A DNA stretch of 64,000 nt from Sipunculus nudus (Eukaryota > Annelida > Sipuncula > Golfingiida > Sipunculidae), in assembly GCA_026874595.1 (NCBI GenBank), contig CM049307.1, positions 52,511,370 through 52,575,369 of the forward strand. Reading direction: 5' to 3'. The position numbers and the translations under genes were made by a program. This document shows positions 29,001 to 41,000 of the stretch, piece after piece (the stretch's first letter is position 1; each line of letters begins with the position of its first letter). Below the pieces are notes generated by a model. The model ran no database searches. It was not told where the DNA came from and worked only from the letters and a program-made list of their open reading frames with translations.

Positions 29001-32000
29001 TTTAATAAATAGTTAAACTCTTATATTATATTATAAATTATAAGGCCAAGTCAGAATCGGTGTGACAATAGCACTCCATTTGTCAATAAAATAAATGAAA
29101 TCAATCCTCTTCCCTGTCTCCAAAGATACTATCAAAATCATACATAAGCTAAACACCAGCAACTCATAATAAAGCTTTTATTTATTACCACACAAAACCA
29201 GCATGTGCCTAATTTCCAAATCATATTTTTTTATCATATATAACAGGTGAGCGCCATGACCCATGGGTCCCTTGTTTTAGCAGTGACAAATGAATAAATT
29301 ATTTTATCCATTGAATAACAAGAGAGGCACTTATTTACTGATGTGTCAACCATGTTTTGGTTTGATGATGCTTAGACCAAGAGAAATGAGACTTTCTTAA
29401 AAATCTCAAGTCAAATCTGGTTTTGAGTTCTAAAGGCCTAGCACCTGAGGAATTGGATAAATCGGACAAAATCTGGTATACATTGTTTGCTATGCAGGCA
29501 GCTGTTCTGTAGGATGTATTGAAGTAATAGTAATCACCCTGTTTGTCTGCATGTCTGTCTGTCCATCTGTCACTCTGTCTGTCCACAAATTCATTTCTGT
29601 ATGTTAACTCCAGTTTGAATTGCCATATGAATTTCAAACTTGACTTATGTATGGCCCACTGCTAAAGCAAGAACCCTCTGAGATATTGGGGGTCATGAGA
29701 TCAAAGGTCAAGTTCACAGTACCCACATCTTTAAATAGTTTGTGAATGCATTTTAAGCCTTACTTTTCATCCAACACCTTCCAACTTGCACATATAGCTG
29801 ACCTGTCAGTATTCTAGTTTATGTTTGAAAAATTTCATAAGTACAATATATAAGGACAGTGTATAGTTAATATAAAAGTTAATTGACTCCTGTCATGAAA
29901 AAAAAATTGTTATTTAGAAAAATTGTATGTGCCACCCACATCCAGAATATAAAATTAGTTATTATTGAGTGGTTCAAGTGGATAAAATTTAATGCATGTG
30001 ACTTTTAATTATAGACTTCAGCATGAGAAGGACACATTAGAAGCTGAAAGCAGGGAGAAAGAGACAAAGATCCTGAACCAGAACCGTGAACTCGAGGACC
30101 TGAGAAGCTACATCGAGGAGCTGGAGAGACTCAAGACTCAGCAACAAAGAGAGCTCGAAGACCTCATGTCGTCCAAGGATGATGTTGGCAAAAATGTAAG
30201 CTTATCAATACACACAGCCTACAATTTTAATTATACTGTACTGAGTTTGATGACAGGAAATCACAGGAGAAACAATCTAGAAGTCACAATATTCTTGGAG
30301 GTACTGATGCATCAGCAATATCTTAGTTGTACAGGGTGTAATGATTGTGCATAATAAGAATCTGTTCAGTGAACACATTTTGTAAATGTGCTTAACAATG
30401 TAGTGTTTGCCTTATTTTATCTTTTTGGACACATATCATTTTAAGTACACTACTTTTGAGAATGTTGATTTTACATTAAAACTTTTCATCTTAAACATTT
30501 TTTTTTACCAATTTCAGACTTCCATCATTAATACATGAGCTATTCATGTGGTTAGGCTTCAATATTATATTTTATACTTTCATTTTCAGAGTTGAAATAT
30601 CACTGAGTTTTACTATTATTCAATTGTTCAATTCACCAGGTTCATGAGCTGGAGAAAGCTAAGCGTGCTCTGGAAGCTCAGGTCCAGGAGCAGCGCTCTC
30701 AGATCGAGGAACTGGAAGATGAGCTGCAGGGTACTGAGGATGCTAAGCTGAGACTAGAGGTAAACATGGGGGCACTCAAGTCTCAGCTGGAGAGAGAGCT
30801 ACAGGCCAAGGAAGAGGAGGGAGAGGAGAGGAAACGATCACTTCTCAAACACGTATGTGTACAGTTTTATCTGGATCATGTGTCCCATGGTTTCCTTTTT
30901 GCATAAAGATACACAGGGTTCAGCCATTCAACAAGAATGTTGCTAAATTACAAATTATTCAAAGAAAAGGAATGAAACAATTTCTTTTGATAACAAAAGT
31001 TCTCTAAAAGTGCTGAAATGTTCCCTTTAGGTGTTTAAACTGTTAACAATATCTGTAGGTATTTTGAGTAAAGCATGTAGCACTAGCTTGATATCTGCAT
31101 ATTTAGTTCTGTCAACTTTTTAAAAGTATGAAGCATCAACATAAAAGCAACGTAAGAAATACAGAATGCAGCTGCAATGATAGAACTCAAGTAAAATATT
31201 AAACTTGACATTAATATAAAAAAAAAATAATGAAAAGTAGCATTAATTTTGACAAGGATGTCTAACTTGTGCATAGCAGAGCATAGTCTCTGACCAGCAG
31301 GACATTATATTGTTTGCCGTTTGTTTCCTAACATAAACATTGTCCTGATTATATACAGCTAAGGGAGCTTGAGGAGGAGTTGGAAGCAGAGCGTAGTCAG
31401 AGGGCGTCTGCTGTCAGTGCACGCAAGAAGTTGGAGGGAGACCTCAAGGACATGCAAGGTCAGGTGGAAACTGCCAATAAGATCAAGGATGATGCTGTCA
31501 AACAGCTCAGGAAGTACCAGGTGAGGACTCGAGATGTTAAGTAAATAGATATCCCATAATAGGTTAGCCTTCAAAGGTGCTTCCCAGTTACACAGTCTTC
31601 TTAACTACATAAAACATTTCATCTTTAACTTCTCTGTTTCCAGCCTGGAAATTTCCACCAGCCTTAAAAAATTTTTATTTTGTTAATGTAAACTATATTT
31701 TATACTTAAAAGTAAGTTGGAGATAAGTAGCTATGGGTTCTGAGAATTTTTTTTTAATTTGACAGGGTTAAATGTCATATATTTTTAGTAAATTACTTGT
31801 AAAATAGAAGGTACATTAGTAGTGACATGAATGAAACATAAATGTGGATTTATATTTCAGAATCAAATGAAGGAATACATGCATGAGGTGGAGGAAGCCA
31901 ACATGGCTCGTGAAGAAATGACAAACACGTTGAAGGACAACGAGCGAAAACTCAAGAACTTAGAAGCAGAGCTCACTCAACTGCAGGAAGACCTTGCATC

Positions 32001-35000
32001 TTCGGAACGTGGCCGTCGTGCTGTGGAGGCTGAGCGTAACGAGCTGCAGGATGAAATCAACAGCAGTGCTGCCAGCAAGAACTCGCTGATGGAGGATAAG
32101 AGACGGCTGGAGCAGAAGATCGCAGCGCTGGAAGAGGAGCTTGAAGACGAACAGAACAACTCTGAAATCCTCGCTGACCGCGTCAGGAAGAATGGCATGC
32201 AGGTATGCTAGGACCTGCTACAGGTCTAGGATAGATAAGTTTTCATCAACTGTTGCATAGTAAATGCTAACATATTTAATTACATGGATCCTTATCAAGA
32301 TATAATCATACAGATACACATTCAACTCAAGCAGCTGTAGAATAAATACACTCTGATCTGTAGTTCAGAGTCAGTACTTCCTGTAATGAATTTTGAAAAT
32401 ATAAAATTAATTGATCAGGTAGTATGATTGTAAAGCAGGAAGACCCTGAATCTGCAGTAGAGGGAGTTTCCAGGGTCCTGAACAGTTGAGGGGTTAAAGC
32501 CAAGAATGCTTGGCTCTCCCTCCTGGCGACCCGGGTTAGTTTCCTGATGTGGTCATGAGAGTGGGTTGTATTTGCCCATCTAAAGCTGGTTGTTTTCTCA
32601 GGGTTCTCCGGTTTCCACCACTTCTACAGACTATAGGAACACCATCATCTGAGCCATAAAGAGTGCTTTGATTAGGTCAGAAAATAGTAATGCTTAAAAT
32701 GTACGACATTATGTACAGTTAAATGTCATTAAACATGAATAATTTGTACATGGAACTGCTGTGATGTTATAACCCAACATTCCACCACACTATGAATAAA
32801 TCTTTTCACAAAGGACTTGGCACATCACTAAACTTAATTCAAATGATTAATTTGTTTTGCATGCTGCATGGAAGCTAGTGTTCTCATAAAGATTGAAAGA
32901 CAGATGGCAAAAGTCAGGAAGGTTGGGTCAACCAGGTCAACAGAAACTCCCATTCCTCTTAAGTATGTTCATTTTACAGTTGATAAGTGATATCTTTCTT
33001 TTCTGTTCAAGTGTTATCATTTCTCTCAATACAAAGGTTGAATCACTGACCAACGATTTGGCAGCTGAGCGCTCTCAGACCCAGAAGTTAGAAAATGGTC
33101 GCATGTTGCTGGAACGACAAAACAAGGAGCTTAACAGCAAGCTACAAGAGATGGAGCAGGCATTGAGGACTCGCTCCAAGGCCACCATTGCTGCTCTGGA
33201 GAGCAAGATCGCTAACCTTGAAGAACAACTGGAAATTGAGGCTAAGTGAGTGACTGTGTACACTAACTGGTCCAAATTTGATGTAACAGTATTAATAGCT
33301 GCCAGGTACAGAAAAAATTAAGGTAAAACCCTGACCAGCATAATAACTGCAGTGAAACCCTGCATGCATTACATATTTCAAAGCCAGTGTAAGTATTGTA
33401 TTACTAGGTTAGTCATGTTGAACATTAATGATATTTCCTTGAATTATCAGCTGGGACCCAAAAATAGTGGTCATGCTGGCTCAGGGTTTATATTAAACTG
33501 GTTGTCTTTAGTAATTTCCTGTATTTGTAGATATATACACAGGCAATCTTACCCTGTAGCGCCTTTATAGCAACATTATAGCAACATCAGGAAGATGGGG
33601 AAATTCTGACATGAACAGGCCCAGTGGATGCAGCATGTAAAGAATAATACTGATAATGTCTGTGATATCAGACTGAACATGCTCACTTTTTTGTTTTCTC
33701 AGGAGAAAGTAGTCAGCAGTTTCTTGACCCTAATTGATGTTGATTTCTTCAGAACAGTATATTTTTAAGAGAATCAGGATGTCAAATCCTCAATAAGTTG
33801 TACCTTATTTCAAGGGAGAGGCAAGTACTAGGCAAGAACAACCGTAAACTTGAGAAGAGACTTAAAGAATTCATCATCCAAGCAGAGGATGAGAAGAGAC
33901 ATGCTGACCAGTACAAGGAACAGGTATTAATCAGAATTCAGAATAAACCATCATGTATCTCCATTAAATACAGTGATACCTGGAACTGGTACAGAATTGC
34001 TGCTACCTAGTTACTTGGGATTGCTTTAAAATGTTATTGTGTTGTCCAGTTTGATACTCCGGTTAAAGACGTTTTTGTGGTAAACATTAATACCAGTGCT
34101 ACACCCAGATGTTCATATGTTGCACACAATGCATACAACTTTATTTCTCGTGTACATTTGTTATTTGATACAAAAAAATGTACCTGTTCATTTTGACAGA
34201 GTTGGTATACTATTAAAAATGTTTTCTCTTTTTTTTTTGGGGGGGGGGGGTTCAATTGATATTAAATTATCCCCTAATCACCTTAAGTTTGAAATAGGAC
34301 CTATCAATTTAAACAATATTGGAGGCTGCTTGAATTTTAAATCAATACTTGTTTGCTCTTCAGCAGTTCGAAGTAATTGTAATAAATCAGTCTTGCAGAA
34401 AGTTACTTCTTATTGAAACAAAGTAATGAAATGATACATGACTGAAGCTAAATAAAACCATGTATAATTTCAGGTTGAGAAGGTGAATTCTCGTGTCAAG
34501 GCTCTCAAGAGGCAACTTGATGAAGCTGAGGAAGAGTGTACTCGTATCAACGCTCAGAGACGTAAACTTCAACGCGACCTGGACGAAGCTGTCGAGCAGA
34601 GCGAGGCACTCCAGCGTGAAAACGATACACTGAAAAGTAGACTTAGGAGTGGGGATAAGTTGGGGTGAGTTACCCTTCGTATAAGTTTTAAAGTCTTGCA
34701 AGATCCACCTCCGAAGATCCCATATCACGCTAGGTTGTCGACCTCCAAACTTATCAAGTATAAAACCTCATACAGTGGACCCAGGCTTAGGGGACCTAAG
34801 GGAAGGCGACCACCTGCTGTTGCAATTGTTTTTCCCTGTCACTGACTGTTTTTCAGTTAAAATGTACTTGGTTAAGTGACCACCTGCCAAGCAGCTTTCA
34901 TTAAAGTCCATAATTTCACCTGCTTTATACGATGATGTTCTAAACACACTGACCACGCAAGTGAGCCATAATAACACTTGTTGGTTGTTATTGGTGTTTC

Positions 35001-38000
35001 TAGTTTTCTATAGATGGCACTGTTGGCACTCTCACCATTGAGATAAGTAGTCATGTTACATTGCCCCAATCTGCCTTGTGCTCCCCATATGCATTACATT
35101 GTCCCTCCCTTCATGGGAAGAAGCAATATAAAAACTACTGATATAAGATTTATTAATTCTACAATGGTTATTCAATAAAACAGTAGAAACAAGTGGAATC
35201 CTGATTAACCTGGACTTCATGACTTGTGTTTTACAATATGAAGAATTCACAATCCAGTGATATAAGAAACATATTTTGTTAATTAGTATATTCAAAAGTT
35301 TGTTGGATGGCAGCAATAATTCAACTTTCAAAGTGATTTGGTTACTCTAATACTGTGTTCTGAACTGGAATAAGGTTCTAGACAGTGGAATGGTAACAAG
35401 TTGTAATTTGTAACGAATATTCACGTCCCTTGATTAATTACCAGCTGCAATTCTGACCATTTTTTTTTTCGGCAGCAAGGGTGGTCGCTAAAATAGGGAC
35501 CACTGTAACTAACAAGTATGTTGGTTTGTTTACTTGATATTTGCTTAATACCCTAAATATCTTGCATTGTATCATTTAAGTTATCCCGCTTTATTTTTCT
35601 GTTGCACAGTACTGCACAGTTTTCTTTATTATTTTGATTTTTTGTAAAACGTCAAAATTTAACCCTTTGCACCTTGTGATGTTAATACATAAGCACTCGT
35701 TTCATTTCTTATTACCTGGCCCTGTAGCTTTTAAAGTATTTAATGCTTTGGCCTAATGTTTCTGTGACAGAAAGCGCCAGACTTCACCTGAGTAGACAGC
35801 GGAGGTATTGCAGGTACATGGAATGACCTCTTGTCAAAATGCTGCACACTCTATGCATGTCTGTCTGTCACACTCTCAGCAAGACACAAGGCATATGATG
35901 TATGATATTCATCATACAATTAGCTGAACTAAAACCTACTTAGAATATTCAGAAACAGTGATGAAAGCAATACCACATTAGCCAATACTGTATAATTTTA
36001 CTCGTTTTAAAAAGAAAATCTCAGAAAAGGAAGTTGGCTTTAATTATCTGGTTGGTCAAAATGTCAGTTTTAATATTGTGGTATCATATTCATATGTTAA
36101 GTACCTTAGATCCGCGTTTTGCTGCTGCACATCATCTAATGGTTGCACCCCATGTTTGTAAAATACCTGGAAGACTCCATCAAGGGAGTAAAAAATACCC
36201 ATAACCTTACTTAATGGCTGCACCACATTCTCACTACCATGACGTTCCATTGCCGGGTGGTGTATCGGATACAACGAAAAAAACTTCTTTCCTCAAAAGC
36301 TAGGCTGCAGCTAGGAACGCTGTGGTATGCTGATATGCTTTCAGGCGTAACAGTTTTGGGAAACTGAACAAATTGTAACTGTGTATGTTGCTTGGCTTTG
36401 TTATTAATTTAATTAATTGGTTAAACAGCCTGATCTACCCAATTAGACCAGATGACAATTTGTGCAGTTTATGACGACTCATCCAAGATGATCCTTGTAG
36501 GGCCACAAAATTAATTTGACACATCCTTGAATGCCGGAGAATCTTGCACCTTCAACTTGGCTAATTAAACATCAGTGTGACATCAAAGCATTGTATACAA
36601 CAATGGTACATGTATTTAGACTTATACATCATTGGTCATTTAACAACATAACCTTTAAATAAATGACATCCATGTCGGTAATCATACTGCCTGAACACCC
36701 CGGGTCCTGCTGATCAAAATTATGCAAAATGGTGTCCGAACCGTCTACCAGCAAAACATGCCATATAAAATGATAAAGGAACTAGGGGGCCTTTGGGAAT
36801 CTTGCGCCTTTGCCCTGGCTAATTAAATTTCAATGGGACATCAAAGCATTATATAAGCTAGCGTTACTCTATGTGATAAACTTTTATTTAGACTCTATAC
36901 AACGTCGGTCAATTAACAACCTTGACAAAACCTTTGAATAAACGAATCACGCTTCGATGTTCACACAGCTTGCACGCGTACTCCCAGGGTCCTGTTGATA
37001 AAAATATATGCACATTGGTGCTCAAACCATCTGCTGGCAAAATGTGCCATATTAAATGATTACGGAACTAGCTCGTGAGGTTATGACCTTTTGAGCGCCA
37101 TCTATTGACAGTGTGATGAACGAAGAAGTATCTGAACATGAACACAGGTTTAATTGCTGAAGAACAAATGGTCTTTGGTTATCTATTGTTTTACAGTTTA
37201 TTTTAAAGAAAGGATATGTTCCAGAAATATCTTAAATTAATGTTTTACCGGTATTGCAGCCATGCTCAATTTTAGGTACAACCGTTAGAGGGCATAATTT
37301 GGTGAGGGAATATATATCTTTTATCAGTCATGGCGTGAAAATGGACGTTGTTGACTTACTCAGAAAAGTTTGTTAATACATATAAGCCTGTTTAAAATAT
37401 TAATTTTACATTTTATAAAATTAACAGTGAATAAAATCAATACCCAAATATGCAGTATCATTATATATACATTCTTAGTATTAACTTCCTCCTTCCTCTA
37501 TCTGTTATAGCCCCTTGCGCCTCAGCGGGCCATCGAGTCTCTTGTACACATTTGGTTTTAGACTAACCTACGTTTTATAGCAGCATTCCTTGTCTAGTAA
37601 AATTAGTCAGGATTTTCAGCTGTAAGTCTTATTTTATGGCCGCGGCAGCAAAATGTGGATCCACGGTTTGAAAATACCAGATTTTAGCATCAGTGAAACA
37701 CAAGACGAATAGATTAATGATCAACGTAATAACTGATATTTCATGGCACTTGTAAAAGTTGGTAACAGTAAAACCTTATGCACAGAAGCATACTAATACT
37801 TAATTGCACATCACAGGATTTGTATACAGATTTGTTGATGCTGCATATATACATAAGAAGTACTTGTGCAATAAGTGCATCATTTCTGACCTGAGGCCAT
37901 GTGCAGAAAATAAATGTAAAACCACTAGCATCTTACCGACTTGGTGCCAAGATTTTGTGTTTATTTAGATGTACCTATAAATGCTGGTTTCCATGTGAGC

Positions 38001-41000
38001 AACTGGGCATGACCATATATATGTCATAGATTGCTTTTTTTTTGTATGTTACTGGGCCAATGATGTTTTGCTTTCCTTGTGAATGAACTTAATATGCATG
38101 AGATCCTCCACCATAGAGAGGCATGTTTCACAGATGTGTGCACAGATTGCAGTATCTTTATGTCAGGTATACCAATTGTGGTGGATTCCTTGGATTCCTC
38201 TAAGATTTCCTAGAATACTTAAATTGTTCCACTTTAAACTTTTGTTGCAAAAATTGGTACTCTGACCACAGGTGCTCCTTTGTACCAACCAAGTAGTATC
38301 ATTTACAGAAACTTGTAACCACATTTTCTGTATTCATCAGTTGTCATTTCTACTTGTATACATCAAAATATGTGTTGTCTCAGAAGTGGATATAATACAT
38401 CTGGATTTAAAAGTGAAACCTGTTTAAGTCCAACAAGCAGATAAAACACATTAAACACATCTTAGGTTTGACACAAACACATTTTGCTTTGTAATGATTA
38501 AGGTGAAGACTGTGACAAGTTGGGTATATACATTAATTATGATCCACACAGTGAGATTTTGATGATCACTCATATTCATGGAAGTACTGGGTGGGGGGGG
38601 GGGGCATCATGTAGAATGTGAATCATGGTTTATTCCTGTATTGCTTGTTCTATGTTCTATTCTGTGTGTGCTGTGTGCAAACAAAACTGTCCTTAACCTG
38701 CTGCTTGAAACAAGTGATCATTCAAAATGATCTGTCTGATATGGTGATCATATCAGTACTTCTAATGTATTTTTTGCCTGTATCAGACCACTGATTATTT
38801 ATTGGGAAATTAAAAGAAAACCTGACTGTGTAAAGTTTCATCTAAAAATTTAATACACTGACAAATGAACTGTCAATTAACCAGGTGCCACAAATATAAT
38901 TCATTGGCTTAAGAGTAATCTGTAGTTATAGTATATCAGGTGCCACCTGGTGGCAATTTTTCAGACTAGGATAATCAAGGCCCTCTTAGTTTTAAAATTT
39001 GATAGTCTATTTCTGTGATAAAATCAATTACTGAATCAGGTTATCTGATACAGATTATTGAACTAATATCTGACTAATGTGTGACTGCATGTTTATCAGC
39101 ATTATGGCCTCATACAGTGATCCTTAATTTTTTTTTTTTTTTTGCCAGTTTAAGACTTTCTTCTACTAACGTTTGATACCTGTAGACTGTCATGCATTTC
39201 TGCAGTTTCAGGTGACAGATTAGTAGTTATTAAATAACAGTCATCTTCAGTCCTGTTTTAATTAACCTGAAATTTGAATTAATTAACATTTGACTATAAT
39301 ACAAAGAAGTAGTTTTTGTTTTATTATCATTTTAATTATAGGATGCTATATTTAATCAAATTTAAACTTGCCTGTATTTTTTTATTTGTTCACACCAGGT
39401 CTTTTTCAGTGAATTTATCTATGAAAATATACTTAGCATCAAACTGAATACATGAAAATAAACTTGTCACAGGTCTTGAGTGGAAACCTTATTGAAAAGT
39501 TTACAATTTGACCCAAAAATAATTTGTTAATTTTACTCTGCACACCATGATTCTTGTGTGAAAATAATGGTCACCTGAGGTTGTACAAGTGGGTGTTTTT
39601 GTTATAAATTTACCTTTTCCAACCATCAAAAGATAATATATCACCTGTTTTACCTTATATACTAGATACCTATAATACTAGAACTCTTACTCACTGGCAG
39701 CATTCACACCTTTTGTTACATTATTTATACTATAACCTTCTCTTCAGTAAATACTTGTGTTTGAAAGTGTTGGACATTGTGTGACACTGGAGGATTTTGT
39801 ATTTGCTTCAGTAATTTTTACCATCTTTATATTTATGATGGAGCTGTTTTTAGCTCAGCTGACTATAAGTCATCTGAGCTATAGTCGTGGTCCATTGTCC
39901 GTCGTCCTTCCGTCTGTCTGTCTTTCCGTCTGTCCGGATGTCCGTCCGTAAGACTGGCATGTTTCGACACCATTGGACCTAGGAATCTGATATTCGGCAT
40001 ACAGTTAGATGTCCCCAAAATCTCCTACCATGCCGAAAATTGGGTCAATAGGACTTTGTTCCTTCGAGATATTAAGGAAAAACCTCAATTTTTATTAGAA
40101 ATCTATTTTTACTCTTCAGGACTGCCTAATATCAAAACCACTCATCTGGTTTTCTTCATATTTACCATAAATATTACTCTATATAGTTCCTATGAACATG
40201 CGAGAAATTAAGTTAGTATTATTTAATTTAAAAAAGTTATGGGCCCAAACATAATGGACTTTGTAAAAAATCAGGAAAGATATTTGGTCACTTAAGACCA
40301 AAAGTGTTAAAGATAGGGACTTTATTTCAGTAATACAACTTTAATTAATCAAAATTTAATTGTATACCAAAAAATAAATCAAAATCTGTTCAATTTTTTT
40401 AAATATTGGCAAAATTATAAAGTTGGTACCTTAAATTTTGCCCAACTGTGGCCACGGCACGTTTTTTTCCTGTAAGTACTGTGGATTTAATTTTCACAGC
40501 ATGTACACATAAGTATTTAATATGTTAAAATCTGAAATTTGAAAATAAAAGCTGCAAAATTAGGCTAGTTATTGAATTTTTTTTAGGCTGTTGTTGTATC
40601 CCCTTACATTGTCAAGCAGTCCACTTTGATGACTGTAGGTCATTCAGTGCACATCTCTATGCTCCCCAGGCTGTTGGCATAATGTTAGATGTCCCCAAAA
40701 TCTCCTACCATACCAAAGATTGGGTCATTAGGACTTCATTCCTTCGAGATATTAAGGAAAAACCTCCGTTTTCCATAAAAAAAAAAACTTGGTTACACTT
40801 CAAGGCTGCCTAATATCAAAACCACTGATCTGTTTTTGATCATATTTAGTATTCACATTCTTTCATACATTTTCTATGAACATACCAAAAATTAGGTCAG
40901 TATTGGGTATTATTTTGAAGTTATGGGCCCAAATATAATGCAATTTTTAAAAAATCAGGAAATATATTTACTCACCTAACATGAGAATTGCTGAACCTAG

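Larger units (their letters stand above)
30196..31860 (+). other. Introns between exons 21 and 24
   Basis: The introns at 30196-30639, 30853-31358 and 31521-31860 are plain AT-rich introns with no recognisable feature. Confidence 0.55.
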
